This document shows, piece by piece, positions 24,946 through 35,162 of a stretch of 64,000 bases of DNA. Under the pieces are notes generated by a model. That model was not told where the DNA came from and did not search any database. It saw only the letters and a list, made by a program, of their open reading frames with translations. Position 1 is the first letter of the stretch. Each line of letters opens with the position of its first letter. The stretch is from Berkiella_A sp963976875. GTDB taxonomy: Bacteria > Pseudomonadota > Gammaproteobacteria > Berkiellales > Berkiellaceae. Made by a program: the position numbers and the translations under genes. Location of the stretch: the NCBI GenBank assembly GCA_963976875.1, contig CAXBML010000001.1:186001-250000 (forward strand), read 5' to 3'.

Positions 24946-26286
24946 ATGTCCAAACGTAGAAACAGAAGCAGAAGTAGCCGAATGGCGGAACCTTTAGAAT
25001 TAGAGATCACAGCAATGTCATCTGAAGGGCGAGGTATTGCCGAGCATAATGGCAAAAAAGTATTTGTTTTGGGTGCATTGCCGGGTGAGACGGTTATGGC
25101 GCAAGTGTACAAACAGCAGAGCCGATTTATGGAAGCGAAAACCAATAGTGTCATGAAAGCGTCAGAAAAGCGCGTTGACCCTATTTGTGAACACTTTGGA
25201 GAGTGTGGTGGGTGTCAGCTACAGCATATGTCTGTAACAGATCAAGTTAGCCATAAACAAGCTGAGCTACAAAAAATGTTAGCGCACCTTAACATTCAGC
25301 CTAATGTTTGGGCAGCACCCATAACAGGTCCCACAGAAGGTTATAGATACAAAGCACGCATTGGTGTGAGGTATGTTCCTAAAAAAGGGGGGACTTTAGT
25401 GGGTTTTAGGGAAAGCCACAGCAATAAAATTGTTGAGATGAATACATGTGCAGTATTGCACCCCAAAGTTGGACACAATATTGAAGAACTCAAAACACTT
25501 ATCAATGATCTGAGTATCAAAGATCAAGTTCCCCAAATTGAAATTGCAGTGGGCGGTGACGAAGTTGCCCTAGTTTTTAGACATTTAGAGCCTTTTGCAG
25601 AAACGGATTTAATAAAAATTCAAGCCTTTTGTGAAGTGCATGGTTTAAGCTTTTATTGTCAGCCAAAGGGCCCAGATACGGTGCATAAACTTTGGCCAAA
25701 GTCTGATATTAATTTAAGCTATAACTTAGAACAATTTAACATCAAAATGGATTTTCATCCTTTGGATTTTACTCAGGTGAATCCTGATATGAATCAAAAA
25801 ATGATCGCGCAAGCCATAGATTGGCTAGACATCACTCAGGAAGATAGTATTTTAGATTTATTCTGTGGGTTGGGCAATTTCACTTTGCCTTTGGCAAAAT
25901 TTGCGGGCTCTGTAGTAGGGGTAGAAGGCGAGATGCGCATGGTCAACAAAGCCAAAGCCAATGCTAAAAATAATGAAATACATAATACAGATTTTTATGC
26001 TGCCAACTTGTTTGAAAACTTCGATAAAGCTGAGTGGCTAGCAAAACCTTATAGTAAATTATTGCTTGATCCCCCTCGATCGGGTGCGGCGGAAGTGATT
26101 GCTAAAATTGAAGCCTTTGACGTGGAGCGTATACTGTATGTTTCCTGTCAAACAAGCACTTTTGTTAGAGACGCAGCTCAATTAGTACAAGAAAAAGGAT
26201 ATCGGTTGGAAAAAATTGGTATCATGGATATGTTCCCACATACAAAACATGTTGAAACAATGGGCCTATTCATTCGAGATAAATAA
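24946..26286 (+). CDS. rlmD: 23S rRNA (uracil-1939-C5)-methyltransferase RlmD
   Basis: This SAM-dependent enzyme (formerly RumA) makes m5U1939 in 23S rRNA. The 446-residue protein has a basic N-terminus, a TRAM domain (about residues 15-75) and 4Fe-4S cysteines in CEHFGECGGCQL (about 82-93) plus the later C in NTCAVLHP. The SAM-binding motif is LDLFCGLGNFTLPLA, and the catalytic cysteine lies in VSCQTSTFVRDA after LLDPPRSGA. It lies directly upstream of relA, as in many gammaproteobacteria. Confidence 0.96.
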   Translation: MSKRRNRSRSSRMAEPLELEITAMSSEGRGIAEHNGKKVFVLGALPGETVMAQVYKQQSRFMEAKTNSVMKASEKRVDPICEHFGECGGCQLQHMSVTDQVSHKQAELQKMLAHLNIQPNVWAAPITGPTEGYRYKARIGVRYVPKKGGTLVGFRESHSNKIVEMNTCAVLHPKVGHNIEELKTLINDLSIKDQVPQIEIAVGGDEVALVFRHLEPFAETDLIKIQAFCEVHGLSFYCQPKGPDTVHKLWPKSDINLSYNLEQFNIKMDFHPLDFTQVNPDMNQKMIAQAIDWLDITQEDSILDLFCGLGNFTLPLAKFAGSVVGVEGEMRMVNKAKANAKNNEIHNTDFYAANLFENFDKAEWLAKPYSKLLLDPPRSGAAEVIAKIEAFDVERILYVSCQTSTFVRDAAQLVQEKGYRLEKIGIMDMFPHTKHVETMGLFIRDK

Positions 26287-26302
26287 TAAGGTAAAAATTG
26301 GA

Positions 26303-28513
26303 ATGGTAAAAGTCAGGGATGAGTTGCCAAAAACCATAGACGGTCGAATAGATATAGATACATGGGCTGAACGTTTAGGGCATAGTAAAACAACACAGGA
26401 AAAGCAGCTCCTGAAACAAGCCGCCCATGTGAATTTAGAAAATGGTGGGCTTCACTTAACCCCCGTGAATGAAAGTTGTCTAAAACAAGGACTGGTAACT
26501 GCAGAAATTTTAAATACGCTCAACCCAGATATTTCAACGTTACTTGCAGGGATCTTATACTACGTTGTTGATTATGGTGAGCTATCCCTTGATGCTCTCA
26601 CAGAAACTTTTGGACAAGAAGTGGCTATTCTGGTTAGTGGCGTTAGCAAATTAGCACAACACTCAGAAAAAGCTAAGCCGAATCAAACCCATGCTCAAAG
26701 AGATAATTTACGTCGCATGTTATTGGCGGTCGTAGAAGACGTGCGAGTGGTGTTAATTAAGTTGGCAGAAAAAATTAGCGCTTTAAGAGCCGCTGCCAAA
26801 TTAGATACACAACTCAAGGTGAATCTCGCGCTAGAAACAAGGGACATCTATGCGCCATTAGCTAATCGTCTGGGGATTGGACAAATTAAATGGGAATTAG
26901 AAGATTTTGCGTTTCGATATTTAGAGCCGGTCGCCTACAAAAATATTGCGAAACTCTTAGCTGAAAAAAGATTAGATCGTGAAATTTATATTGAAACAGC
27001 GACTGCTGAAATCCAAAAAGCACTATCCGCACAAAATGTCGAAGGTGAAATTACTGGACGCGTAAAGCATATATATAGTATATGGCGAAAAATGATCCGG
27101 AAAAATCTAGATTTTCAGGAAATTTATGATGTGCGGGCTGTCAGAATTTTAGTCCCTGATGTTCATGATTGTTATGCGGCACTCGGCATTATCCATAGTT
27201 TGTGGCAGTATATTCCCCAAGAATTCGATGATTATATTGCCACACCCAAAGAAAATGGTTATCGCTCGTTGCATACTGCCGTGGTTGGGCCTGATGGTAA
27301 AACGTTAGAAATACAAATTCGTTCCTTTAAAATGCACGATGAAGCAGAGTTAGGTGTGGCTGCGCATTGGTTGTACAAAGAAGATCGCAAGCATGAGCCA
27401 GGATATCATCATCAAATTAATGCACTTAGAAATATCTTGGAGTGGAGTGAGGCTCAAGAGTTCGAATCCGATGAAGCGATTAAACAAGAACTGAGCGAAG
27501 ACAGAGTCTATGTTTTTACGCCGCAAGGAGAAATTGTTGATTTACCCTCCGGGGCAACCCCATTAGACTTTGCGTATCATGTGCACACTGAGTTAGGCCA
27601 CCGGTGTAGAGGGGCCAAGGTGAATGGGGTGATAAAAACATTAACTCACCAGCTAAAATCTGGCGAACAAGTTGATATCATTACCACTAAAATAGGCGCT
27701 CCTAGCCGAGATTGGATGAACGCACAATTGGGATACTTGGTGAGTGCAAGAGCACGGTCTAAAGTTCGCTCTTGGTTTAAGCTTCAAGCCAGGGATGAGA
27801 ATATTGCGGAAGGTCGAGAATTGCTCGATAGGGAATTAAAACGTCTAGATTTAGAGCTATCCGACTTAAAGCCAATGCTGGAACGATTCAATGTGAAAAA
27901 CTTAGAAGATCTATGTGCCGGGGTTGGCGGGGGAGATATTCGTATAGGGCAGATAGTGAATGGGTTACAGAAAACGATTTTACCGGATCAGTCTAAAGAT
28001 GTCATATCCACGAAACCGAAACAGCTGCATCGTTCTTCTTCTCCTTCTTCTGAAGGTGGAGTAAGGATTCATGGGGTTGGGAATTTACTTTGCCACTTTG
28101 CTGGATGTTGTAATCCTGTACCAGGCGATCCCATCGTAGGGTATATTACGATTGGACGAGGCGTTACAATCCACCGGCAAGATTGCATCAATGTTCTTGA
28201 AAAAGAAGATGAAGTAAAGCGCTTGATACAAGTGGACTGGAGTGAATCAACCCAAGAATTTTATTCGGTTGATATTTTAATCCAGGCGTATGATCGGCCA
28301 AATCTATTACGTGATATCTCTAATGTTTTAAGTAACGACAAAATCAATGTGAGAACGGTTAATACAACGACTAATGCAGATAGTAATGTTGCGCACCTAA
28401 CCTTGTCGGTTGAAATACCTGATCTGGATGCGCTAATGAATGTATTAAACAAAATTATGCAAGTGCCCAATGTATTAGAGGCGAGTCGGGTTGGGGCCAA
28501 TCATCAAAAATAA
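26303..28513 (+). CDS. relA: GTP pyrophosphokinase RelA ((p)ppGpp synthetase I)
   Basis: RelA makes (p)ppGpp on ribosomes stalled with uncharged tRNA. The chosen ATG at 26303 gives MVKVRDELPKTIDG, aligned with the usual RelA start, 16 bases after the rlmD stop; the open frame continues upstream but overlaps rlmD. The 736-residue protein has a degenerate HD domain (LAGILYYVVDYGE in place of the His-Asp signature). It also has an intact synthetase domain (GRVKHIYSIWRKM, YDVRAVRILV, ATPKENGYRSLHTAVV), a TGS domain (VYVFTPQGEIVDLPSGATPLDFAYHVH), a conserved-cysteine region (CHFAGCCNPVPGD) and a C-terminal ACT domain. The domain pattern marks a synthetase-only RelA rather than SpoT. Confidence 0.96.
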   Translation: MVKVRDELPKTIDGRIDIDTWAERLGHSKTTQEKQLLKQAAHVNLENGGLHLTPVNESCLKQGLVTAEILNTLNPDISTLLAGILYYVVDYGELSLDALTETFGQEVAILVSGVSKLAQHSEKAKPNQTHAQRDNLRRMLLAVVEDVRVVLIKLAEKISALRAAAKLDTQLKVNLALETRDIYAPLANRLGIGQIKWELEDFAFRYLEPVAYKNIAKLLAEKRLDREIYIETATAEIQKALSAQNVEGEITGRVKHIYSIWRKMIRKNLDFQEIYDVRAVRILVPDVHDCYAALGIIHSLWQYIPQEFDDYIATPKENGYRSLHTAVVGPDGKTLEIQIRSFKMHDEAELGVAAHWLYKEDRKHEPGYHHQINALRNILEWSEAQEFESDEAIKQELSEDRVYVFTPQGEIVDLPSGATPLDFAYHVHTELGHRCRGAKVNGVIKTLTHQLKSGEQVDIITTKIGAPSRDWMNAQLGYLVSARARSKVRSWFKLQARDENIAEGRELLDRELKRLDLELSDLKPMLERFNVKNLEDLCAGVGGGDIRIGQIVNGLQKTILPDQSKDVISTKPKQLHRSSSPSSEGGVRIHGVGNLLCHFAGCCNPVPGDPIVGYITIGRGVTIHRQDCINVLEKEDEVKRLIQVDWSESTQEFYSVDILIQAYDRPNLLRDISNVLSNDKINVRTVNTTTNADSNVAHLTLSVEIPDLDALMNVLNKIMQVPNVLEASRVGANHQK

Positions 28514-28522
28514 AATATTTTA

Positions 28523-28540
28523 AGCCGGCTTGCGCCGGCT
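28523..28540. terminator. Hairpin between convergent relA and LOG-family genes
   Basis: AGCCGGC (28523-28529), TTGC and GCCGGCT (28534-28540) form a GC-rich 7-bp stem 10 bases after relA. It may serve both convergent genes, although T-runs are weak. Confidence 0.6.
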
Positions 28541-28571
28541 GTGAAGGGGATGAGGAATCGTGAAAATGAAC

Positions 28572-29288
28572 TTACAGATCAGACATGAGCTCGCGCTCTC
28601 TGTCGGTTGGTACAAGACTACGACCTTTGTAAAATTCTTGAATTTTAGCAAGGGCGTCTTCAGGCGTATCGACAACGTGATAAAGGCCCAGATCTTTCGC
28701 GTTTACCATACCTTCTGGAACTAATATCTCCTCAAACCAATGGGTTAAACCTTTCCAAAATTTACTGCCTATTAATACGATAGGTATGCGACGTGTTTTC
28801 CCGGTTTGAATAAGCGCTAAAATTTCTGCTAACTCATCTAGCGTTCCAAAGCCACCAGGCATGACGACATAAGCTGTTGCGTACTTTACAAACATAACCT
28901 TGCGAGTAAAGAAATGCCTAAAGCGTATAGAAATATCTTGGTAGTCATTGGCACATTCTTCGTTTGGTAAAACAATGTTTAATCCAACGCTCCAACCTTT
29001 ACCTTCTTTTGCACCTTTGTTAGCTGCCTCCATGACTCCTGGACCACCACCTGTGACAATTGAAAACCCAGCTTCTGACAAAGTCTTTGCGGTTTCTTGT
29101 GCAAGCGTATACCATTTATTACTAGGATCAGTTCGGGCGGAACCAAAAATGCTGACAGAGGGGGGAATATGAACGAGTCTTTCGTAACCTTCAACAAATT
29201 CTGCAATGACTTGGAAAATTTTCCAAGACTCTCTTGTCATTGATGAATCATTAATTTCGGGGGCTTTTAATGGAATATCCTTGTCCAT
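28572..29288 (-). CDS. LOG-family phosphoribohydrolase (TIGR00730-type)
   Basis: The 238-residue Rossmann-type protein has both LOG signatures: GGGPGVMEAANKGAKEGKG and PGGFGTLDELAEIL. LOG proteins release bases from nucleoside 5'-monophosphates (adenosine or cytokinin monophosphates; PpnN-like functions in bacteria). The N-terminal 35-residue helical extension is normal for this subgroup. GAGAGG lies 7 bases before the ATG. It is divergently placed from ppc with about 110 bases between them. Confidence 0.9.
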   Translation of the reverse strand: MDKDIPLKAPEINDSSMTRESWKIFQVIAEFVEGYERLVHIPPSVSIFGSARTDPSNKWYTLAQETAKTLSEAGFSIVTGGGPGVMEAANKGAKEGKGWSVGLNIVLPNEECANDYQDISIRFRHFFTRKVMFVKYATAYVVMPGGFGTLDELAEILALIQTGKTRRIPIVLIGSKFWKGLTHWFEEILVPEGMVNAKDLGLYHVVDTPEDALAKIQEFYKGRSLVPTDRERELMSDL

Positions 29289-29399
29289 AAGGACCTCTCT
29301 TTTTTATTGCTGTACTATGAATATAACACCTGATTGGATTACATTCCAATAAAAAAATTATACAAATAACTATATGTTCTATGAAACTAGGATTAAATT

Positions 29400-32099
29400 A
29401 TGTTAACACCGCAGCATCCAGATATACCTTTAAGAAACGATGTTCGCTTATTAGGTGATCTGTTGGGGCAAGTCATATTAGAGCAACTAGGGGCTGATGC
29501 TTTTGAGAAAATAGAAACGATACGTCTATTATCTAAGTCCAGTCTGTATGATGATGAAGAAAATATTCAGAATAAATTAAACACGCTATTACAATCCTTA
29601 ACGCCAAAAGAAATTTTAAATGTTGTCAGAGCGTTTAGCCATTTTTTAAATCTAGCCAACATTTCCGAAGATGTTCATCGCCTTCGTCGAATGAAATGGT
29701 ATGCTCTGAATCATCCAGAAAAAAAACAACCGGGTTCTTTAGCAGAATCTTTTGAGTTGTTTGCTAAACGCCACATTAGCGCAAGCCAAATAGAGAAAGC
29801 GATTCAACAATTAGATATTGATCTCGTCTTGACCGCTCATCCTACTGAGGTGATGCGTAGAACGCTCATGATTAAATTTGATGAGATTGCGTATAGTTTG
29901 CAGAGTCTAGGAAAAATAGATTTATTAGAGAGTGAGAAGGAACAGTTACGCGAAAAGATTAAAAGTGAACTAACGGCAATTTGGTATACAGATGAAATCA
30001 GGCAAAAAAAACCAACACCCATTGATGAGGCAAAATCAGGGTTTGCAGTGGTTGAGACAAGTTTATGGTATGCCGTTCCTAAATTTCTCAGGGAGCTTGA
30101 TGCTCAGTTAAAAAAATATGGGATAAAGTATAGCCCTTTGAAGATTCGGCCAGTGCGTTTCTCTTCTTGGATGGGAGGAGATAGGGACGGAAATCCCTTT
30201 GTAAAACCAGAAACCACGGCTTCAGTATGCTTGATGTCTAGATGGGCTTGTGCTGACTTATATTGGAAGGAAGTTAAACATCTGGGGGCGGTATTATCTA
30301 TGCGGCATTGTAATGATGATATGCGTTCAATTGTTGGGGACAGTCAAGAACCCTATCGGAAATTTTTACGCCCCCTTAAGAAAAAATTACTTCACACAAA
30401 ACAAACGATAGAAAAACTATTATCTGGCGAGCTCAATGAGCAGCCAAGTGGTCTCTTAGTGCAACAGGCAGATATGTTGAACCCGCTGACCTGCATATAT
30501 GAATCATTATGTGAAACGGGCTGTGAAGTGATTGCCAATGATGCTGTGTTAGATTTGATTCGTCGAATCAACGTATTTGGCATAACCTTAATGCCGATTG
30601 ATATTCGCCAACATCGAGATAAGCATAGTGATTTGATGACGCATATTACACAAGCCCTTGGCTTAGGGACATATCAAGATTGGCCAGAGGAACAGCGTCA
30701 AACTTTTTTGTTGGCAAAATTAAAAAACTTAGACATTAGCGTCCCTGAATCATCTTCTTGGCCTGAGGCAACAAAAGAAGTTTGGCAAACTTTTGAAATG
30801 ATTGCGAAACAAATTCCAGAATCATTAGGCTCCTATGTGATTTCTATGGCGGTACAACCTAGCGATGTCTTACTGGTTTGTTTATTGCAAAAACTAGCAG
30901 GTGTTTCTCAATTGTTACCCGTTGTTCCACTATTTGAAACATTAGAAGCGTTACAGCTTGCAAAAGTTAGTGTTAATACTTTACTTGAAAATGAATGGTA
31001 TTATCATTTTATTCAAGGCAAGCAACAAATCATGTTGGGTTACTCAGACTCGAGCAAAGAATCTGGCATTGTGACCAGTGCATGGGCATTGTACCAAGCT
31101 CAAGAAACACTAACCCATTTAGCCAAAAAGCATAATGTGGACATTGTATTTTTTCATGGTAGAGGTGGTTCGGTGGGGCGCGGGGGGGCGCCTGCCCATT
31201 TGGCCATTTTATCTCAACCACCTGGCTCTGTGCAGGGTGCCATAAGAATCACAGAGCAAGGCGAAGTTGTACGAAATAAGTATGGATTAATTGATCGAGC
31301 ACAAAGGACGTTAGAGCTGTATGTGACAGCGACACTGCAATCTATATTATTGCCCAGTAAACAACCTGAATCACAGTGGAAAGATATGATGACGGTTTTA
31401 TCCAATATAGGGCAAAAAAAATACCAGAGTATGGTTGGACAAGAAAATTTTGCAGAATATTTTAAATATATTACACCCGTGAATGAAATTTCCGCCTTGA
31501 GAATTGGCTCTAGGCCTGCAAAACGTCCGACGCAAAACCCAGATATCTCGCATTTGCGTGCGATACCCTGGATGTTTGCCTGGATGCAAAATAGATTAAT
31601 ATTACCTAGTTGGCTTGGTGTTGGGGAAGCATTACAATATGGTTTAGGCACACATAAAAAATTAATACGGGATATGGCATTGCACTGGCCATTTTTTAGG
31701 ACATTTTTAAGCTTGATTGATATGGTTTTAGCCAAATCTGATTTAGATGTATTTCATTTATACGATGAGCGTCTATCACCTAAAGAACTGAAGCACCTGG
31801 GGACGCAATTAAGGGAGGAGTACCAATTAACTTTAACCCAATTTAAATTAGCAATGGATGAGAAACAATTACTAGAATCAAATTTGCCACTCAAACGAAG
31901 TTTAGCTTTACGGGCGCCTTATTTATATCCGTTACACTTTATTCAAACGGAACTACTCGCCAGACTAAGAGAAAATTCTGATTTAGACAATTCGCTGGAC
32001 AACTATCAAGTACAGGAGAATAGCAGCGATGAGATAAATACTTTAGCTTTGTTGATTTCATTGTCAGGAATAGCAGCAGGCGTGCGTAATACAGGGTAA
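29400..32099 (+). CDS. ppc: Phosphoenolpyruvate carboxylase
   Basis: This enzyme carboxylates PEP to oxaloacetate, replenishing the TCA cycle. At 899 residues it is full length. Signatures include VLTAHPTEVMRRT (catalytic His near 146), WMGGDRDGNPFV, GYSDSSKESGIVTSAWALY, FFHGRGGSVGRGGAP and the C-terminal ALLISLSGIAAGVRNTG ending in the characteristic NTG. No neighbour is functionally linked. Confidence 0.98.
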   Translation: MLTPQHPDIPLRNDVRLLGDLLGQVILEQLGADAFEKIETIRLLSKSSLYDDEENIQNKLNTLLQSLTPKEILNVVRAFSHFLNLANISEDVHRLRRMKWYALNHPEKKQPGSLAESFELFAKRHISASQIEKAIQQLDIDLVLTAHPTEVMRRTLMIKFDEIAYSLQSLGKIDLLESEKEQLREKIKSELTAIWYTDEIRQKKPTPIDEAKSGFAVVETSLWYAVPKFLRELDAQLKKYGIKYSPLKIRPVRFSSWMGGDRDGNPFVKPETTASVCLMSRWACADLYWKEVKHLGAVLSMRHCNDDMRSIVGDSQEPYRKFLRPLKKKLLHTKQTIEKLLSGELNEQPSGLLVQQADMLNPLTCIYESLCETGCEVIANDAVLDLIRRINVFGITLMPIDIRQHRDKHSDLMTHITQALGLGTYQDWPEEQRQTFLLAKLKNLDISVPESSSWPEATKEVWQTFEMIAKQIPESLGSYVISMAVQPSDVLLVCLLQKLAGVSQLLPVVPLFETLEALQLAKVSVNTLLENEWYYHFIQGKQQIMLGYSDSSKESGIVTSAWALYQAQETLTHLAKKHNVDIVFFHGRGGSVGRGGAPAHLAILSQPPGSVQGAIRITEQGEVVRNKYGLIDRAQRTLELYVTATLQSILLPSKQPESQWKDMMTVLSNIGQKKYQSMVGQENFAEYFKYITPVNEISALRIGSRPAKRPTQNPDISHLRAIPWMFAWMQNRLILPSWLGVGEALQYGLGTHKKLIRDMALHWPFFRTFLSLIDMVLAKSDLDVFHLYDERLSPKELKHLGTQLREEYQLTLTQFKLAMDEKQLLESNLPLKRSLALRAPYLYPLHFIQTELLARLRENSDLDNSLDNYQVQENSSDEINTLALLISLSGIAAGVRNTG

Positions 32100-32177
32100 G
32101 TTGCTTCTCTAGCAAAAGACAAGCGCCAATTCCTTGCTATTATTAATATATAACCTAAATTAATAAGTAAGAGCACC

Positions 32178-33605
32178 ATGAGTCAAATTGCCGCAGTATT
32201 AAAAAGATTTATTACTTCGCATAAAGTAGATTATCGTCTATATTGCCACAGTCGAGTAACATCCTTGATAGATGCAGCTCGAATTCATAATATTGCGGAA
32301 AATACAGTGGCTCGCTCGGTCGTTTTAAAAGATGCGAAAGGCTATATGCTTGCTGTTTTGCCTCTGAACACCCAAATTGATTGCCGACAGTTGAATAAAA
32401 CCTTAAGGCGTGAGTTATACATTGTAAAAGGTCGTGAGGCTGATAGATTATTTAGGGACTGTGAGCCTTTTGCGCATCCGCCTATTGCAGCGCCCTATGG
32501 GTTGTCTATTATTGCAGATATTAAGCTGTTGGAGAACGACTTTATTTATATAGAACCAGGCTCTCATACTAGCTTGCTGAGATTTGAAAGTTCTGATTTT
32601 CATTACTTGATGGCTCATGCGACATGGGCCAAATTTGCCAAACCTTTAGAAAATGGTACGTACTGTTCTAATATATATGGGCAAGGAGATAATGTTGCAC
32701 ATGAACAATTAGATAAGCAGGTAAATGGCATGAATCCTCTGCCTGTGTTGCCCAAAATCGCCTATGACATTGTTCAGCTCTCCAAAGAAAACATAAACGA
32801 ACCGGCAAAACTTTTAGATCTGTTAAATGCGGATGCCAGCATGGCACAAGTACTACAACAGTACAAAAATCTCCAGCCTAATCAAAGAACTGGAGAAACA
32901 GCAGCGCAAGACAACGGGCTAAAGCATATTTTAAATTTTGACACAATTAGCCATGTTGTTTTAGGGGCCGCGACACACAAGCGGCTGGAGATTGTTGAGG
33001 GTGGTGTCCTGGGCATAAAATCTTTTTGGCAGCATGCTGTCTTATCGGCTAAATTAATGTACTTAATAGCAACAGAACATAAGGCTGAGTTGTCACTTGA
33101 TCCAGCAACTTGTTATTTAGGAGGGCTATTACACAATTTTGGCTTCTTATTTATTAGCAACCTATATCAACCAGAATTTAAGTTATTAAATCGATGGTTA
33201 TCTGTCGATCAGCAAAGCTCTGATAAAACTTCAGTCAGAGTTCTAGAAAGAAGGCTATTGGGTTTAGGTGGTGCCCAAAAGTTGTTGGGGCGTGGACATG
33301 CGAGTATTGGTGCCTGGTTGATGTCTCATTGGGAAATGCCCCAAGAAGTAAAGTTAATGGCTGAGAATCACCATAACCCTCATTATACTGGAATAGCTCA
33401 AAATTACGTTGTACTACTTGTCCTGGTTAATCATGTATTGAGAAAAAATGGCATAGGTGAGGGAGACCTATTGAATAGCGCTCACGAACAAGCGCTATTA
33501 GGTTCTCTTGGCTTAGCCCCACGATTGATAGATACATACTTAGAAAAAATCATTTGTGAGAAAATATTCTTACCGCAGGATATCGTTAGTAAAAAAGCAG
33601 TTTGA
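32178..33605 (+). CDS. YbaK-HDOD two-domain protein
   Basis: This is a 475-residue cytoplasmic protein. Residues about 1-150 form a YbaK/ProX-like aminoacyl-tRNA deacylase-type domain (ARSVVLKDAKGYMLAVLP, IADIKLLENDFIYIEPGSHTSLL). Residues about 185-440 form an HDOD domain (LPVLPKIAYDIVQLSKENINEPAKLLDLLNADASMAQVLQ, then CYLGGLLHNFGFL and GHASIGAWLMSHWEMP). The fusion is known in gammaproteobacteria, where such proteins are thought to be signalling or stress-regulatory; the actual function is unclear. Confidence 0.85.
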   Translation: MSQIAAVLKRFITSHKVDYRLYCHSRVTSLIDAARIHNIAENTVARSVVLKDAKGYMLAVLPLNTQIDCRQLNKTLRRELYIVKGREADRLFRDCEPFAHPPIAAPYGLSIIADIKLLENDFIYIEPGSHTSLLRFESSDFHYLMAHATWAKFAKPLENGTYCSNIYGQGDNVAHEQLDKQVNGMNPLPVLPKIAYDIVQLSKENINEPAKLLDLLNADASMAQVLQQYKNLQPNQRTGETAAQDNGLKHILNFDTISHVVLGAATHKRLEIVEGGVLGIKSFWQHAVLSAKLMYLIATEHKAELSLDPATCYLGGLLHNFGFLFISNLYQPEFKLLNRWLSVDQQSSDKTSVRVLERRLLGLGGAQKLLGRGHASIGAWLMSHWEMPQEVKLMAENHHNPHYTGIAQNYVVLLVLVNHVLRKNGIGEGDLLNSAHEQALLGSLGLAPRLIDTYLEKIICEKIFLPQDIVSKKAV

Positions 33606-33709
33606 CTAACTACATGTTTTGAAATAATGTGAATACATCTTGTCTCTGATAATATCCAATGTATACTTAGTTCCAATTCAAATTTTTTTTATTAGATTAG
33701 GGAATGACT

Positions 33710-34366
33710 ATGAAAGTTATCCTTTTGGGGCCCCCTGGCGCCGGCAAGGGCACTCAAGCACAATTTATTACAGAACGTTTTAATATTCCTCAAGTATCCA
33801 CCGGTGACATGCTTAGACAAGCGGTTGCGGCAGATACCTCTTTGGGGCGTAAGGCAAAATTTATCATGGATTCCGGGGGCTTAGTCCCGGATGATATTAT
33901 TATCAACTTAGTAAAAGAGCGTATACAGCAGCCTGATTGTAGCAATGGTTTTTTGTTGGATGGCTTCCCTAGGACTTTGGCTCAAGCAAAAGCATTAAGT
34001 TTGGCGAATATACAAGTTGACAATGTATTAGAGTTGGAAATATCGGACAATGAAATTGTTAGTCGATTAACGGGTCGTTGGATTCATCCGGCTTCTGGTC
34101 GTGTCTATCATACAGAGCACCAGCCACCTCAAAAAGCATTCAAAGATGATGTAACGGGTGAGCCGTTGATTCAAAGAGATGATGATAAAGAGGGGACAAT
34201 TCGCAAACGTCTAGATGTTTATAGAACACAAACTCAGCCTGTTGCTAGCTTTTATATGAGCAAAGCTGCTTCAGACAAGATTAACCCTGTTAAATTTAAT
34301 AAAGTGGATGCTACTCAGGCACCACTTATTGTTTTCGACAGTATTATGCATATTTTGAACAAATAG
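33710..34366 (+). CDS. adk: Adenylate kinase
   Basis: Adenylate kinase interconverts ATP, AMP and ADP. The ATG at 33710 (MKVILLGPPGAGKGTQ) is preferred over 33704 because it matches the usual Adk N-terminus and is spaced 6 bases from AGGGA. The 218-residue product has the P-loop GPPGAGKGT, the AMP-site STGDMLR, GFLLDGFPRTLAQA and a long-form LID (GRWIHPASGRVYH). The thioredoxin gene follows after 9 bases. Confidence 0.97.
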   Translation: MKVILLGPPGAGKGTQAQFITERFNIPQVSTGDMLRQAVAADTSLGRKAKFIMDSGGLVPDDIIINLVKERIQQPDCSNGFLLDGFPRTLAQAKALSLANIQVDNVLELEISDNEIVSRLTGRWIHPASGRVYHTEHQPPQKAFKDDVTGEPLIQRDDDKEGTIRKRLDVYRTQTQPVASFYMSKAASDKINPVKFNKVDATQAPLIVFDSIMHILNK

Positions 34367-34375
34367 GGATCTACA

Positions 34376-34744
34376 ATGCCCGTACGTGATTTGAGTTTCA
34401 AAGATTTTGATTCCACTGTTCAGTCAAATGATTTGGTGGTGGTCGATTTTTGGGCGACCTGGTGTGGCCCTTGCCTTGCTTTTGCGCCTATCTTTGAAGA
34501 GGTCAGTACGCTACATCCTGATGCTGTATTCGCTAAAGTCAACATTGAAAAAGAAACACAGCTAGCAGAAGACTTTTCAGTACGTTCCATTCCTATGCTC
34601 ATGATCTTTAGGCGTGAGTTTGCTGTTTTTGTTGAGTCGGGTATTCAAACCAAAACAAGCTTGAATGAACTGATATCAGAAGCAAAGAAAATTGATATAC
34701 AGGCATTAAGAGAGCAAGTTTCTAAGCAAAATAATCCTGGATAA
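34376..34744 (+). CDS. Thioredoxin-family protein
   Basis: This 122-residue cytoplasmic thioredoxin has the active site WCGPC at C30 and C33 within VVVDFWATWCGPCLAF and the cis-proline loop RSIPMLMIF. It reduces protein disulfides. It is likely cotranscribed with adk (9-base gap, GGGA before the ATG). It differs from typical TrxA in the C-terminal extension (SEAKKIDIQALREQ), so it may be a specialised thioredoxin (TrxA-, YbbN- or CnoX-like without TPRs). Confidence 0.9.
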   Translation: MPVRDLSFKDFDSTVQSNDLVVVDFWATWCGPCLAFAPIFEEVSTLHPDAVFAKVNIEKETQLAEDFSVRSIPMLMIFRREFAVFVESGIQTKTSLNELISEAKKIDIQALREQVSKQNNPG

Positions 34745-35162
34745 ATACACTTTTTTTGCTAAATTATGAAGCAATAGCGTATTTTTTGAAAAATTTTTAA
34801 AAAAATTGAAATAAAAAGCGTAAAGTTTAACCTTTGCGCTTAAGAAATTAGACTCCTCTTTGCTAAAATATCCTATTTTTCAGTAAGTTACTTTTAAAGA
34901 CATGATTACAGTTTTATCCGATACATTTAATACCTAACGTAAAATTTTTATGAACCTTAAATTTTGTTAATAAACTTTAATAAAACCTAAAAACAAAAAA
35001 AACTTAGAAAACAATCAGATAGCAATCGTTTCCGCAAAAGCATTTACTTTTCCATAACACAGTCAAAACAAGCTTAAAACCCAAAGTTGTGTAACTTTAA
35101 AAATCGTGTGCTATGTTTCCTAATACCATGTTTATATCAATAATTTTTAGGAGATTTTTATC
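34745..35162. other. AT-rich intergenic region upstream of the histone-like gene
   Basis: No gene is seen in these 418 bases. A hairpin AAGCGTAAAG-TTTAAC-CTTTGCGCTT (34816-34841) may end adk-trx transcription. The remainder is very AT-rich with homopolymer A/T tracts, as expected for curved promoter DNA. The downstream gene has a strong TAGGAG site 9 bases before its ATG. A specific promoter could not be picked with confidence. Confidence 0.5.
34816..34841. terminator. Hairpin after the adk-thioredoxin genes
   Basis: A 10-bp stem with one G-T wobble and a 6-base loop lies about 70 bases after the thioredoxin stop. The T-rich flank is on the minus-strand side, so it is a weak call as a plus-strand terminator. 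Confidence 0.35.

Noticed and set aside
26216..26302. 29-residue N-terminal extension of RelA
   Set aside because: It overlaps the end of rlmD and does not fit the RelA N-terminus; the ATG at 26303 does.
31214..31735. 173-residue ORF on the minus strand
   Set aside because: It is wholly antisense to ppc, whose frame has all expected catalytic motifs; no independent start signal.
34745..35162. Possible small RNA or hidden gene in the AT-rich gap
   Set aside because: No ORF, promoter pair or structured RNA beyond one hairpin could be supported.
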